From assembly GCF_004022265.1 (NCBI RefSeq), contig NZ_SAVB01000029.1:1-64000 (forward strand): a DNA stretch of 64,000 bases, in the 5' to 3' direction. The notes under the pieces are model-generated. The model had not been told where the DNA came from and did no database searches. It worked only from the letters and a program-made list of their open reading frames with translations. Source of the stretch: Paenirhodobacter ferrireducens (GTDB taxonomy: Bacteria > Pseudomonadota > Alphaproteobacteria > Rhodobacterales > Rhodobacteraceae). Positions 55,595 through 64,000 of this stretch are shown here, piece after piece (positions within the stretch are counted from its first letter, which is position 1; the number at the start of each line of letters is the position of its first letter). The position numbers and the translations under genes were made by a program.

Positions 55595-56496
55595 ACCGCG
55601 CCAAGGTGCGCCGTGCCACGCTCTTCGGCCAGCCGGATCTGCTGCGCGCGTTCGCGGAACCGGGCGCGGTCGGCGTCTGAATACTCGTCGAGGCAGTGGT
55701 GACAGCTGACGCCGTCCTCGAACTCGGGACGGGCGCGGTCGGCAGGGGCAAGCGGGCGGCGGCAGGCGTGGCAAAGTTCGTAGTCGCCCTGCCGCAGCCC
55801 GTGGCGCAGGCTGACGCGGCCGTCGAAGACGAAGCAGTCGCCGCGCCACAGGCTGTCGGTCTCGGGCACCTCCTCGAGGTATTTCAGGATCCCGCCCTTC
55901 AGGTGAAAGACCTCCTCGACGCCTTGCGCCAGCAGGTAGTTCGTGGATTTTTCGCAGCGGATGCCGCCGGTGCAGAACATCGCCACACGCTTGTTGTGAA
56001 AGCGGGCGGCGTTTTCCTTCCACCATTTCGGGAAATCGCGAAACGACTTCGTCTGCGGGTCGATCGCGCCCTCGAAGCTGCCGATGGCGACTTCGTAATC
56101 GTTGCGGGTGTCGATCACCACGACATCGGGGGCGGAAATCAGCGCGTTCCACTCGGCGGGCTCGACATAATGGCCGACGGCCGCGCGCGGATCGACGTCG
56201 GGCTCGCCCATCGTCACGATCTCGCGCTTCAGCCGTACCTTCATCCGGCCGAAGGGCATTTCGGCCGCGCCGCTTTCCTTCCACTCGAGCCCCTCGCAGC
56301 CGGGCAGGGCACGGATGTGGGCAAGGAGCGTGTCGACGCCGGCGCGGGGGCCGGCGATGGTGCCATTGATCCCCTCGCGGGCCAGCAGCAGCGAGCCGCG
56401 CACCCCGCCCGCCTCGGCGCAGGCCAGCAGCGGGCCGCGCAGCGCGGCGGGATCGTCGAAGCGGGTGAAGTGATAAAGGGCAGCAACAGTGAACAT
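55579..56496 (-). CDS. trhO: tRNA uridine(34) hydroxylase TrhO (rhodanese-fold)
   Basis: This 305-residue YceA-family protein performs oxygen-dependent hydroxylation of wobble uridine to ho5U in tRNA. The N-terminal domain includes LLLAREGINGTIAGP. The rhodanese domain has the catalytic Cys175 in MFCTGGIRCEKSTNYLL and KTKSF-like QTKSFRDFPKWW. A C-terminal cysteine-rich tail (ELCHACRRPL, VSCHHCLDEYS) is zinc-binding in appearance. It is cytosolic. Its end overlaps the convergent small peptide gene. Confidence 0.93.
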   Translation of the reverse strand: MFTVAALYHFTRFDDPAALRGPLLACAEAGGVRGSLLLAREGINGTIAGPRAGVDTLLAHIRALPGCEGLEWKESGAAEMPFGRMKVRLKREIVTMGEPDVDPRAAVGHYVEPAEWNALISAPDVVVIDTRNDYEVAIGSFEGAIDPQTKSFRDFPKWWKENAARFHNKRVAMFCTGGIRCEKSTNYLLAQGVEEVFHLKGGILKYLEEVPETDSLWRGDCFVFDGRVSLRHGLRQGDYELCHACRRPLAPADRARPEFEDGVSCHHCLDEYSDADRARFRERAQQIRLAEERGTAHLGAVHRPE

Positions 56497-56589
56497 GGCT
56501 TCCCTTACGCCGCCGCCCCGCCCTCCCGCAAGCGTGATTGACCCCGCCGCCCATGGGCCTTACCCATTGCAAAACCAAGGGAGAGCGCC

Positions 56590-57198
56590 ATGGCCGATGT
56601 GACCGAAGCCCTGATCGTGATCGATATCCAGAACGACTTCTGCCCCGGCGGTGCGCTGGCGGTGGCGGGCGGCGATGAGATCATCCCGCGCGTCAACGCG
56701 CTGATGCAGGAATTGCCGGTCACCGTGCTGACCCAGGACTGGCACCCCGAGGAGCACAGCTCCTTCGCCGCGATCCATGCGGGCTGTGCGCCGTTCCAGA
56801 CGATCGAGATGCCCTATGGGCCGCAGACGCTCTGGCCGGTGCATTGCGTGCAGGGCAGCGCGGGCGCGGCCTTCCATCCGGGGCTGTCGATCGACCCGGC
56901 GGATCTGATCCTCCGCAAGGGCTTCCGCGCCGAGGTCGACAGCTATTCCGCCTTCTTCGAGAACGACCACACCACCCCCACCGGGCTGGCCGGCTACCTG
57001 CGCGAGCGCGGCATCACCGATCTGACCTTCGTCGGACTGGCGCTTGACTATTGTGTCGCCTGGTCGGCGATCGACGCGGCGAGGCTCGGTTTCCGTGCCC
57101 GCGTGCTGGAAGGCGCGTGCCGGGCGATCGACCTGGCGGGCTCGCTTGCCGCGGCCCGGGACGCGATGCGCGCCGCTGGCGTCGTGCTCGACAAGTGA
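56590..57198 (+). CDS. pncA: Nicotinamidase
   Basis: This 202-residue isochorismatase-fold hydrolase converts nicotinamide to nicotinate. The catalytic triad is Asp12 ([14 protein letters not shown]), Lys110 ([15 protein letters not shown]) and Cys155 ([13 protein letters not shown]). Metal ligands come from [12 protein letters not shown] and WPVHC. AGGGAG precedes the ATG. pncB follows after 14 bases, so the pair makes nicotinate mononucleotide from nicotinamide in the NAD salvage route. Confidence 0.95.
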   Translation: MADVTEALIVIDIQNDFCPGGALAVAGGDEIIPRVNALMQELPVTVLTQDWHPEEHSSFAAIHAGCAPFQTIEMPYGPQTLWPVHCVQGSAGAAFHPGLSIDPADLILRKGFRAEVDSYSAFFENDHTTPTGLAGYLRERGITDLTFVGLALDYCVAWSAIDAARLGFRARVLEGACRAIDLAGSLAAARDAMRAAGVVLDK

Positions 57199-57212
57199 AA
57201 GGACCCCGCACC

Positions 57213-58520
57213 ATGGTCGACATCGCCACCCGCGTCTATAACCACAAGTGGAAGATCGACCCGATCGTGCGCTCGCTGATCGACACCGACTTCTACAAGC
57301 TGTTGATGTGTCAGTCGATCTTCCGCAACAAGCCGGACACGATCGTCACCTTCAGCCTGATCAACCGCGCCAAGGACGTGCGCCTGGCCGAGCTGATCGA
57401 CGAGGGCGAGCTGCGTGAACAGCTGGATTACGCGCGCGGGCTGCGGCTGACGCGGGGCGAAAGCACCTGGCTGCGCGGCAACACCTTCTACGGCAAGCGG
57501 CAGATGTTCCGCCCCGACTTCATGGAGTGGTTCGAGAACTTCCAACTGCCGCCCTATCACCTCGAGAAACGCGACGGGCAGTATGAGCTGACCTTCGAGG
57601 GCAAATGGCCCGAGGTGATGATGTGGGAGATCCCGGCGCTCGCCATCCTGATGGAGCTGCGCGGCCGGGCGGTGCTGAACCAGATGCGCCGCTTCGAGCT
57701 GCAGGTGCTCTATGCCCGCGCCATGGCACGGGTGTGGGAAAAGATCGAGGAGCTGCGCACCATCCCCGGGCTGAAGATCGCCGATTTCGGCACCCGGCGC
57801 CGGCATGGCTTCCTGTGGCAGGACTGGTGCGTTCAGGCGATGATCGAGGGGCTGGGCGATGCCGCGAAGGGCGGTGCCTTCACCGGCACCTCGAACTGCC
57901 TGATCGCGATGCGGCGCGACCTCGAGGCGGTGGGGACGAATGCGCACGAGCTGCCGATGGTCTATGCCGCCCTTGCCCGGAGCGACGAGGAACTCCGGCA
58001 GGCGCCCTACAAGGTGCTGGCCGACTGGCACGAGGAGCATGACGGCAACCTGCGCATCATCCTGCCCGATACCTTCGGCACCAAGGGGTTCCTCGAACGC
58101 GCGCCGGACTGGCTGGCGGGCTGGACCGGCATCCGCATCGACTCGGGCGACCCGGTCGAAAGCGCAGAGGCGGCGATCGCCTGGTGGAAGGCGCGCGGCG
58201 AGGACCCGCGGCAGAAGCTGGTGATCTTCTCGGACGGGCTCGACGTGGCCGAGATGAAGCGGCTGCACGGCCTCTTTTCGGGGCGGGTCAAGGTCAGCTT
58301 CGGCTGGGGCACGCTGCTGACGAACGACTTCCGCGGTCTGGTGCCGAACGATGCGCTCGCCCCCTTCAGCCTGGTGTGCAAGGCGGTCTCTGCCGACGGC
58401 CGCCCGACGGTGAAGCTGTCGGACAACCCGAGCAAGGCCACCGGCCCCGTCGAGGAGATCGCGCGTTACAAGCGGGTCTTCGGCGTCGGCGAACAGCAGG
58501 CGACGGAAGTCGTGGTCTAG
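57213..58520 (+). CDS. pncB: Nicotinate phosphoribosyltransferase
   Basis: This 435-residue enzyme forms nicotinate mononucleotide from nicotinate and PRPP with ATP. It begins [20 protein letters not shown] and then [17 protein letters not shown], the family N-terminus. [20 protein letters not shown] surrounds the conserved region before the catalytic His, and [20 protein letters not shown] and [11 protein letters not shown] are also typical. AAGGA lies nine bases upstream. Its stop shares the palindromic CTAG with the convergent pit stop. Confidence 0.94.
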   Translation: MVDIATRVYNHKWKIDPIVRSLIDTDFYKLLMCQSIFRNKPDTIVTFSLINRAKDVRLAELIDEGELREQLDYARGLRLTRGESTWLRGNTFYGKRQMFRPDFMEWFENFQLPPYHLEKRDGQYELTFEGKWPEVMMWEIPALAILMELRGRAVLNQMRRFELQVLYARAMARVWEKIEELRTIPGLKIADFGTRRRHGFLWQDWCVQAMIEGLGDAAKGGAFTGTSNCLIAMRRDLEAVGTNAHELPMVYAALARSDEELRQAPYKVLADWHEEHDGNLRIILPDTFGTKGFLERAPDWLAGWTGIRIDSGDPVESAEAAIAWWKARGEDPRQKLVIFSDGLDVAEMKRLHGLFSGRVKVSFGWGTLLTNDFRGLVPNDALAPFSLVCKAVSADGRPTVKLSDNPSKATGPVEEIARYKRVFGVGEQQATEVVV

Positions 58521-59989
58521 CGCGCAAGCGCGGTCATCAGCAGGAAGAGCAGCGCCGAGAGCCCGGCCGAGGCCGGCACGGTGATGATCCAGGCGGCCGC
58601 GACGGTGAGCATGTGCGAACGCCGCACCAGCCGGCGACGCGAGCGTTCCTCGGGCGGCACCGGCTTGCCCTTTTGCAGGCCGAGCATCCGTGCCCGCCGC
58701 TCGGCATGCCATTCGCGGTAGAAGCCCACGCCGAAGATTGCGCCCACGGCGATATGGGTCGAGCTGACCGGCAGGCCGAGCCAGCTTGCCACGATCACCG
58801 TCACCGCCGCCGAGAGCGCCACGCAATAGGCGCGCATCGGGTTCAGCTTGGTGATCTCGGACCCGACAAGGCGGATCAGCTTCGGCCCGAACAGCATCAG
58901 CCCGACCGAGATGCCAAGCGCGCCGACGACCATCACCCAGACCGGGATGCCCACGGTCGAGGCGATGTCTCCGACCTCGACCGAATGCACGATGGCGGCG
59001 AGCGGGCCGACCGCATTGGCCACGTCATTCGCGCCATGGGCAAAGGAGAGCAGCGCCGCCGAGGCGACGAGCGGCAGCGAGAACAGCTTGCGCAGCGAGC
59101 GCTTGCGGTTCTCGAGCCCCTCCGACTGGTGCCGGATCAGCGGCACCGAGGCAGCCCAGCACAGGACCCCGGTCGCCAGCCCGATCAGCGTCGCAAGGCC
59201 GAGCGAGACGTGGAACAGCTTGTTCAGCCCCTTGATGGCAAGGTAGGCTGCAAAGGCGCCGGCCATGATCCCGATCAGCACCGGCACCCACAGCCGCGCC
59301 GCCGCGATCTTGTCCTCGACATACATGATCCGGGCCTTGATGAAGGCAAGGAAGGCCGCCGCGACCACCCCGCCCAGCACCGGCGAGATCACCCAGCTCA
59401 GCGCGATCGAGCCGAGCGCGCCCCAGTTCACCGCGCCGAACCCCGCCGCGACGACGCCCGCGCCGACGACGCCGCCGACGATCGAATGGGTGGTCGAGAC
59501 CGGCGCGCCCAGCCAGGTGGCCAGATGCAGCCACAGCGCCGCGGCCAGCAGCGCCGCCATCATCGCCCAGATGAAATGCGCGGAATCGCTGACCGCGCCC
59601 TGGGCAAGGATGCCGGTCGAGACAGTCTTGACCACGTCACCGCCCGCGATCAGCGCGCCGGCGGTCTCGAACACCGCTGCGATGATGAGGGCGCCGCCCA
59701 GTGTCAGGGCATTCGCGCCGACCGCCGGGCCCATGTTGTTGGCGACGTCGTTCGCACCGATGTTCAGCGCCATATAGGCGCCGATCACCGCCGCCGCGAC
59801 CACAATCAGATGCCCGGGCTGCGCCCCGATGACGAGGCCGGCAGCGACCCCCGCCAGCACGATGAAGGCAAGGGCGATGCCCGGCGCCACCAGCGGCCGT
59901 GCGACGAATTGCGTTGCTTCCTCCAGCCGGCCGATCCGCTTCAGGTCCTTGTCGAGCGTCTTCCACTGGTTCACCGGCGGCGTGGCCAC
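58517..59989 (-). CDS. pit: Low-affinity inorganic phosphate transporter (Pit/PHO4 family)
   Basis: A 490-residue product from a GTG at 59987-59989, chosen because AGGGGGA precedes it; the frame also extends to a TTG 39 bases further up. It has about 10-12 hydrophobic helices and the two PHO4 repeats [20 protein letters not shown] and [34 protein letters not shown] and [18 protein letters not shown] are also diagnostic. It couples metal-phosphate to protons at the inner membrane. Confidence 0.92.
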   Translation of the reverse strand: MATPPVNQWKTLDKDLKRIGRLEEATQFVARPLVAPGIALAFIVLAGVAAGLVIGAQPGHLIVVAAAVIGAYMALNIGANDVANNMGPAVGANALTLGGALIIAAVFETAGALIAGGDVVKTVSTGILAQGAVSDSAHFIWAMMAALLAAALWLHLATWLGAPVSTTHSIVGGVVGAGVVAAGFGAVNWGALGSIALSWVISPVLGGVVAAAFLAFIKARIMYVEDKIAAARLWVPVLIGIMAGAFAAYLAIKGLNKLFHVSLGLATLIGLATGVLCWAASVPLIRHQSEGLENRKRSLRKLFSLPLVASAALLSFAHGANDVANAVGPLAAIVHSVEVGDIASTVGIPVWVMVVGALGISVGLMLFGPKLIRLVGSEITKLNPMRAYCVALSAAVTVIVASWLGLPVSSTHIAVGAIFGVGFYREWHAERRARMLGLQKGKPVPPEERSRRRLVRRSHMLTVAAAWIITVPASAGLSALLFLLMTALAR

Positions 59990-60090
59990 GTCTTCCCCCT
60001 GCCTCTGCGCATCGTCACGAAACGGCAATCAAACCGTCACAGTCGTGGCGCGAGTAGCCGGTTTGGCCGTGTAAGACAACGCTCGAATGG

Positions 60091-60534
60091 TCACAGGGTG
60101 CGCAGAATTGCCTGCAGTTCCGGCTCGGACACGCGCGCGGCGGCCTCTGCCGGGGGCAGCCATTCGCGCCGGCGCCGGCCCATCTCGGGGAAGCGCTCGG
60201 CCATGGCCTCGGTCTCGATCACGAAGACCCGGACCTCGCAGCGCTGCGCCAGCCCGCCCGAGCGGACCTTGTCATAGCTGAAGCTGCCAAGCGCCTCGTG
60301 CCGCACCCGGCCACGGATACCGGCCTCCTCCCAGGCCTCTTGCAGCGCCGCGCCGGCGAGGCTGCGGCCGCGCATCGGCCAGCCCTTCGGGATGATCCAC
60401 CGCCCGGTGTCGAGCGAAGAGATCAGCAGCACCTCGGGCGCGCCGTTGCGGTGGCGCAGGCACAGCGCCCCCACCTGCAGCGGGCTCGGCCGCCGCCCCA
60501 TCAGCCCCGAGACGATCTCGCGAAACCGGATCAT
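60091..60534 (-). CDS. NUDIX hydrolase
   Basis: This 147-residue protein starts MIRFREIVSGLMGRRPSPLQ. The NUDIX box appears as GWPMRGRSLAGAALQEAWEE followed by AG, with TGRWIIPKGWP before it. This is the form seen in diphosphoinositol-polyphosphate phosphatase-like (DIPP/Aps1) members. The usual first Glu of the box is replaced within RGRSLA. The substrate is unknown. It follows no obvious partner; arfB lies upstream on the same strand. Confidence 0.87.
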   Translation of the reverse strand: MIRFREIVSGLMGRRPSPLQVGALCLRHRNGAPEVLLISSLDTGRWIIPKGWPMRGRSLAGAALQEAWEEAGIRGRVRHEALGSFSYDKVRSGGLAQRCEVRVFVIETEAMAERFPEMGRRRREWLPPAEAAARVSEPELQAILRTL

Positions 60535-60560
60535 TGCGTCTTACTCATACTCATACAGGC

Positions 60561-60986
60561 TCACTCGTCCTCGTCTCCCACCCGGCCACGCAGCGCCTTG
60601 ACCGTGCCACGCACCGTTTTCGCCTTCAGCCGCCGGCGCTGACTGCCGAGCGTGGGCTTCGTCGCCACCCGCCGCTTAGGCGCAATGAGGGCCTGCCGGA
60701 TCATCTCGGCCAGCCGCTCGCGCACGATCTCGCGGTTGCGCAGCTGGCTGCGGGTCTCCTCGGCGCGGATCACGATCGCCCCGTCGAGCGTCCATTTCCG
60801 CCCGGCCAGCCGCTTCAGCCGCGCCTTCACCGCCGCGGTCAGATTGGGCGAGCGCTCCGCCTCGAAGCGCAGCTCGACCGCCGTCGACACCTTGTTGACG
60901 TTCTGCCCGCCCGGCCCCTGCGCGCGGCTGAAGCTCTCGCTCAGCTCCCAGTCGGCAATCGCCACGCTGTCATTGATCCACAACAT
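60561..60986 (-). CDS. arfB: Alternative ribosome-rescue factor ArfB (peptidyl-tRNA hydrolase)
   Basis: A 141-residue protein from the ATG at 60984-60986 (MLWINDSVAIADWELSESFS). The release-factor GGQ motif is in RAQGPGGQNVNKVSTAVELR. The basic C-terminal tail (KPTLGSQRRRLKAKTVRGTV) enters the empty mRNA channel of stalled ribosomes in this family. The upstream extension to 61046 has no ribosome-binding site. A repeat and hairpin separate it from mtaB. Confidence 0.92.
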   Translation of the reverse strand: MLWINDSVAIADWELSESFSRAQGPGGQNVNKVSTAVELRFEAERSPNLTAAVKARLKRLAGRKWTLDGAIVIRAEETRSQLRNREIVRERLAEMIRQALIAPKRRVATKPTLGSQRRRLKAKTVRGTVKALRGRVGDEDE

Positions 60987-61030
60987 GCGGAAAACCCTAA
61001 CCACCTCGGGCGAAAACGAAAGAGGCCCTG

Positions 61031-61075
61031 CTTCATCTTGCCGCAAATACCTCGGGGTGCGGGGCAGAGCCCCGC
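61031..61075. repeat. Rhodobacterales-type intergenic repeat with hairpin after mtaB
   Basis: GCGGGGC and GCCCCGC (61059-61065 with 61069-61075) form a 7-bp hairpin directly beside the mtaB stop. It is preceded on the plus strand by GCCGCAAATACCTCGGGG. This combination is a familiar dispersed element at gene ends in Rhodobacteraceae. It probably serves as the mtaB terminator. Confidence 0.65.
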
Positions 61076-62335
61076 TCAGGCGCGCAATTTTTCGCCGTCG
61101 TGACCGGTGATGTGCAGGGTCAGGATCGTGCCCTCGGGCATCTCGCGGTCGAACCGGACCTCGGTGAAATACTCGGTCCGCCCGGCCCGCCCGCCCTCAA
61201 CCAGAACCGCGCGCTCCTGCCCGACCTCGGCCTCGAGGTGACGCAAGAGCGCCTCGTGCCCTTTCGCGCGCAGCCGCGCGGCGCGTTCCTTGATCGCCGG
61301 CCCCGGCACGCGCGGCATCCGCGCCGCCGGTGTGCCCTTGCGCGCCGAATAGGGGAAGACGTGCAGGAAGGTCAGCCCGCAATCGTCGACGAGCTTCAGC
61401 GAGTTCTCGAACATCGCCTCGGTCTCGGTCGGGAAGCCCGCGATGATGTCGGCGCCGAAGACGATGCCGGGGCGCAGCTTGCGCGCCTCCTCGCAAAAGC
61501 GGATCGCGTCGTCGCGCAGGTGGCGCCGCTTCATCCGCTTCAGGATCATGTCGTCGCCGGCCTGCAGGCTGAGGTGCAGATGCGGCATCAGCCGCGGCTC
61601 GGTGGCGATCGCCTGCATCAGCATCTCATCCGCCTCGATGCTGTCGATCGAGGAGATCCGCAGCCGCGGCAGGTCGGGCACCAGCTTCAGGATCCGCATC
61701 ACCAGATCGCCAAGCTGCGGTTCACCGGGCAGATCGGCCCCCCAGGAGGTCAGGTCGACCCCGGTCAGCACCACCTCGTTGAAGCCGCGGTCGACAAGGC
61801 GGCGGATCTGCTCGACCACCACGCCCGCGGGCACCGAGCGGGAATTGCCGCGGCCGAAGGGGATGATGCAGAAGGTGCAGCGGTGGTCGCAGCCGTTTTG
61901 CACCTGCACATAGGCACGGTGCCGGCCGAAACCGTCGATCAGATGGCCCGCGGTTTCCTTCACCGACATGATGTCGTCGACGCTGACCTTCTCGGTCTCG
62001 CCGATGAAATCGGGGCCCTGCGGGACCAGCCCGGCCCAGGTGTCGGCCTGCATCTTCTCGTGATTGCCGATGACCTTCGTTACCTCGGCCATCGCGGCGA
62101 AGGTCTCGGGCTCGGTCTGCGCGGCGCAGCCGGTGACAATCACCGGCGCGCCGGGATTCTCGCGGGCAAGGCGGCGGATTTCCTGCTTCGCCTTGCGCAC
62201 CGCTTCGGCAGTGACGGCGCAGGTGTTGACGACGACCGCGCCCTCGACGCCCGCCGCCGCGGCAAGCTCCTTCATCGCCTCGGTCTCATAGGCGTTCAGC
62301 CGACAGCCGAGCGTGGCGAAGACCGGCGGTTTCAT
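61076..62335 (-). CDS. mtaB: tRNA t6A37 methylthiotransferase MtaB
   Basis: This 419-residue radical-SAM enzyme adds a methylthio group to t6A37 of tRNA. The N-terminal MTTase domain has its three cluster cysteines in [15 protein letters not shown] and VTGCAAQT. The radical-SAM CxxxCxxC is [37 protein letters not shown] and a C-terminal TRAM-like segment ([18 protein letters not shown]) follow. The ATG at 62333-62335 overlaps the dapF stop (ATGA), so the pair is coupled. Confidence 0.95.
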   Translation of the reverse strand: MKPPVFATLGCRLNAYETEAMKELAAAAGVEGAVVVNTCAVTAEAVRKAKQEIRRLARENPGAPVIVTGCAAQTEPETFAAMAEVTKVIGNHEKMQADTWAGLVPQGPDFIGETEKVSVDDIMSVKETAGHLIDGFGRHRAYVQVQNGCDHRCTFCIIPFGRGNSRSVPAGVVVEQIRRLVDRGFNEVVLTGVDLTSWGADLPGEPQLGDLVMRILKLVPDLPRLRISSIDSIEADEMLMQAIATEPRLMPHLHLSLQAGDDMILKRMKRRHLRDDAIRFCEEARKLRPGIVFGADIIAGFPTETEAMFENSLKLVDDCGLTFLHVFPYSARKGTPAARMPRVPGPAIKERAARLRAKGHEALLRHLEAEVGQERAVLVEGGRAGRTEYFTEVRFDREMPEGTILTLHITGHDGEKLRA

Positions 62336-63171
62336 GCCCCGACCGCTGCCAGAAACGCGGGCGTCAGCCGCCCCTCGAAGACCAGCGCCGTCGGGCCGGT
62401 CATCCACACCCCGTCCTCGCGCCAGTCGATCTCCAGCCGGCCGCCGTCGACATCGACGATCACCTGCCGCCCGGTCAGCCCCTTCAGATGCGCCGCGACC
62501 GCCGTCGCGCAGGTGCCCGAGCCACAGGCAAGGGTGATCCCCGCGCCACGCTCCCACACCCGCATCCGCAGATGATCGGGGCCGAGACGCGAGGCAAATT
62601 CGACATTCGTGCGCTCGGGGAACAGCGGGTCGTGCTCGATCACGGGACCGAGCCCCGCGACATCCACCGCCTCGGCGTCCTCGACGAAATAGATGCAATG
62701 CGGGTTGCCCATGCCCACGGCGACCGGATCGCCCGCAAGCGGCAGCGCCATCGGGTCGCCCGCAACCGGGATCGCCGCGGCGTCGAGAATGGGTGCGCCC
62801 ATGTTCACCGATACCAGCCCGTCGTCGCGGCGGCGGGCGTAAAGCGTGCCGCGCGCGGTGGTCAGGCTGACCGCGTCACGGCCAAGCTCGCGCATCATCC
62901 AGTCGCTGACGCAGCGCGTGGCATTGCCGCAGGCGCCGGCGATCGAGCCATCCGAGTTCCAGAACTCGAGGGTGAAATCGGTCTCCGCCGCCGGCCGGAT
63001 CACCGCGAGCTGGTCAAAGCCCACGCCGCGATGCCGGTCGCCAAGCGCCCGGGCGAGCGCCGGCGTCACCGGGTCGTCGCCCGTGCGGGCGTCGATCACC
63101 ACGAAATCATTGCCAAGGCCGTGCATCTTCAGGAAGGGCAGGCCGGCGGAGGGAGTGCGCATGTCGGTCAT
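62332..63171 (-). CDS. dapF: Diaminopimelate epimerase
   Basis: This 279-residue enzyme converts LL- to meso-diaminopimelate for lysine and peptidoglycan. The two catalytic cysteines lie in [17 protein letters not shown] and [37 protein letters not shown] near the N-terminus is diagnostic. It is the upstream gene of the dapF-mtaB pair and starts about 100 bases from the divergent tRNA-Lys. Confidence 0.96.
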   Translation of the reverse strand: MTDMRTPSAGLPFLKMHGLGNDFVVIDARTGDDPVTPALARALGDRHRGVGFDQLAVIRPAAETDFTLEFWNSDGSIAGACGNATRCVSDWMMRELGRDAVSLTTARGTLYARRRDDGLVSVNMGAPILDAAAIPVAGDPMALPLAGDPVAVGMGNPHCIYFVEDAEAVDVAGLGPVIEHDPLFPERTNVEFASRLGPDHLRMRVWERGAGITLACGSGTCATAVAAHLKGLTGRQVIVDVDGGRLEIDWREDGVWMTGPTALVFEGRLTPAFLAAVGA

Positions 63172-63236
63172 GGCCGCGCATATAGACCTGTGCCGCCGTT
63201 TTTTCCAGTGCCGTGATTTTTTTGGCGGGCCGCGTC

Positions 63237-63265
63237 TTGACCCGTGGGGGGGCTGCCTGTAGAGA
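63237..63265 (+). promoter_or_regulatory. Promoter of tRNA-Lys
   Basis: TTGACC (63237-63242) and TAGAGA (63260-63265) are spaced by 17 bases and end 14 bases before the tRNA. The layout is the same as for tRNA-Leu. Confidence 0.7.
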
Positions 63266-63279
63266 GCGCCCCAGCGTGT

Positions 63280-63355
63280 GGGCCGTTAGCTCAGTTGGTA
63301 GAGCAACTGACTTTTAATCAGTGGGTCGCAGGTTCGAATCCTGCACGGCTCACCA
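63280..63355 (+). tRNA. tRNA-Lys(TTT)
   Basis: This 76-base gene encodes its own CCA. The acceptor stem GGGCCGT pairs with ACGGCTC with one G-U. The D-arm AGCTCAGTTGGTAGAGC and T-loop GGTTCGAATCC are standard. The anticodon loop CTTTTAA gives TTT, reading AAA and AAG. Confidence 0.97.
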
Positions 63356-63518
63356 CTGACAACCTGTGTCAGGTGACACATGACTTGTCCATTCGTGACA
63401 GATCTTGTGTTCATTGGTCTATGCCTTGGCGAACAATTTCACCAAGGATCGTTCTCCGGCGGGCGACCTTGTTGCGCTAATCGGAGGAGGGGCCGATCTG
63501 GGCCTTATCCCGTCTGTC

Positions 63519-63913
63519 TCATGTCACGGCTTCGATCTCGGCCCGCCCAAGGGCCGAGCAGCGGTTCATGAATGAGCCATGTCGCGCCATTGGTCCGAGC
63601 GACAATGGCGAATGATGCGGATCTGGATTTCGGCGGTCTGCCGGTCAGGGTCTCGTGCCATTATCCGTTCGCCGAAGAGCTTGAGGCGGTTCACCTGGGC
63701 CTCGACGCGACTTCGGGCGTGGTAGCCGGTCCATTTCTTCCAGATCGATCGCCCCAGAAATCGCGTCGCTCGCAGCGTCTCATTGCGCGATGTCACGGCG
63801 GGGCAGTCCGGCTTCCACGCTCGACCATTTCGGCGGATCGGGATGATCGGTTCTGCGCCATGCTCGAGGATCGCCGCATGGCACCGGCGCGTGTTGAGCA
63901 CCTCCCCGAAAAT
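63519..63913 (-). pseudogene. IS5-family transposase relic (C-terminal part)
   Basis: The minus strand encodes about 95 residues with the IS5 C-terminal pattern (RRCHAAILEHGAEPIIPIRR; RATRFLGRSIWKKWTGYHAR; SRVEAQVNRLKLFGERIMAR; DPDRQTAEIQIRI). The frame then breaks: the true C-terminus MNRCSALGRAEIEAVT is in another frame about 40 bases further on, ending at TGA 63519-63521. The N-terminal half is missing because another IS end begins at about 63914. It is therefore inactive. Confidence 0.8.
63570..63615. repeat. 40-bp insertion with flanking GAATGA repeats in the IS5 relic
   Basis: GAATGA occurs at 63570-63575 and 63610-63615. Between them lies CGCCATTG-N10-CAATGGCG, an 8-bp inverted repeat with spacer. 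This segment is what disrupts the transposase frame. Confidence 0.5.
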
Positions 63914-64000
63914 TGGACAGTGACGGAAGCTACGATCTGACGTCTGCTGGTCTCCAAGAACGAGGAGATCAGAACATGTCGAAACGCAGAAATCACGACG
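63914..64000 (+). mobile_element. End of an IS3-type insertion sequence (runs off the window)
   Basis: The sequence from about 63914 (TGGACAGTGACGGAAG) cuts off the IS5 relic and reads into a transposase start at 63976. The TG-initial end and the short leader before OrfA suit IS3-family elements. The precise end is inferred. Confidence 0.55.
63976..64000 (+). CDS. IS3-family transposase OrfA, first eight residues
   Basis: ATG at 63976-63978 gives MSKRRNHD before the window ends. GGAG lies about nine bases upstream. The basic opening matches OrfA proteins of IS3-type elements. The call rests on very few residues. Confidence 0.5.

Overview
The window is a continuous stretch of GC-rich chromosome from an alphaproteobacterium, most likely Rhodobacteraceae (order Rhodobacterales). 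The evidence is the flagellin-flaF-flbT-DUF1217 block, a motB-flgE-flgK-flgL-flgI block with CtrA-type boxes, an xseB-ispA-dxs isoprenoid operon, a membrane-bound ferritin (mbfA) with an Irr-type iron-control element, and intergenic repeats of a kind common in this family. I cannot assign a genus from sequence alone. Most of the window is ordinary core genome. Mobile DNA is confined to the two ends: the N-terminal end of an IS5-family element at 1-198, and an IS5 relic interrupted by an IS3-type element at 63519-64000.

Layout. 180-878 is a TetR regulator whose 3' end has been rewritten by the left IS. 1235-4106 (minus strand) is fliC-flaF-flbT-DUF1217. 4331-5979 is kdsA-kdsB (Kdo synthesis and activation). 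6196-8130 is a secreted CAP-RTX protein. 8137-9496 holds mtgA and a DUF1269 protein. 9582-16351 is gltD-(secreted hypothetical)-gltB. 16572-18392 is uppP and an NDUFA9-like SDR. A tRNA-Leu(CAG) with a clear promoter and terminator lies at 18508-18688. 18742-20848 holds a DUF4105 protein and an Mrr-type restriction endonuclease. 20996-26862 is the hook/P-ring/motor block. 26987-30822 is pqiA-pqiA-pqiB-pqiC (lipid or envelope transport). 31094-38580 is an alpha-2-macroglobulin/PbpC pair. 38718-40943 is a hybrid histidine kinase with two receiver domains. 40944-43302 is yggT-recQ. 43439-47936 holds a thioesterase, an MFS permease, mepA, a phytase-like esterase and a queuosine-precursor transporter. 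47938-51303 is an unusual terminator-containing leader followed by xseB-ispA-dxs. 51385-54201 holds HAD, YaiI, fghA and an AEC permease. 54306-56496 holds mbfA, a small secreted peptide and trhO. 56590-58520 is pncA-pncB (NAD salvage). 58517-63171 holds pit, a NUDIX hydrolase, arfB, mtaB and dapF. tRNA-Lys(TTT) is at 63280-63355.

How the genes work together. Two flagellar blocks share what look like CtrA boxes (TTAA-N7-TTAAC type), one of them an exact consensus match upstream of motB, so motility here is probably under the CckA-ChpT-CtrA phosphorelay. Envelope functions recur across the window: Kdo, undecaprenyl phosphate recycling, MtgA, PbpC with A2M, MepA, the Pqi system and DapF.

The most interesting unexplained sequence is the 47938-48178 leader. 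It carries a 17-nt stretch able to pair with the 3' tail of 16S rRNA, a tiny ORF placed exactly for that Shine-Dalgarno, and a strong terminator before xseB. The other notable items are the twin 16-bp palindromes between mbfA and the small secreted peptide, and the Irr-type box over the mbfA ribosome-binding site. No CRISPR array, rRNA operon, prophage or origin was seen.
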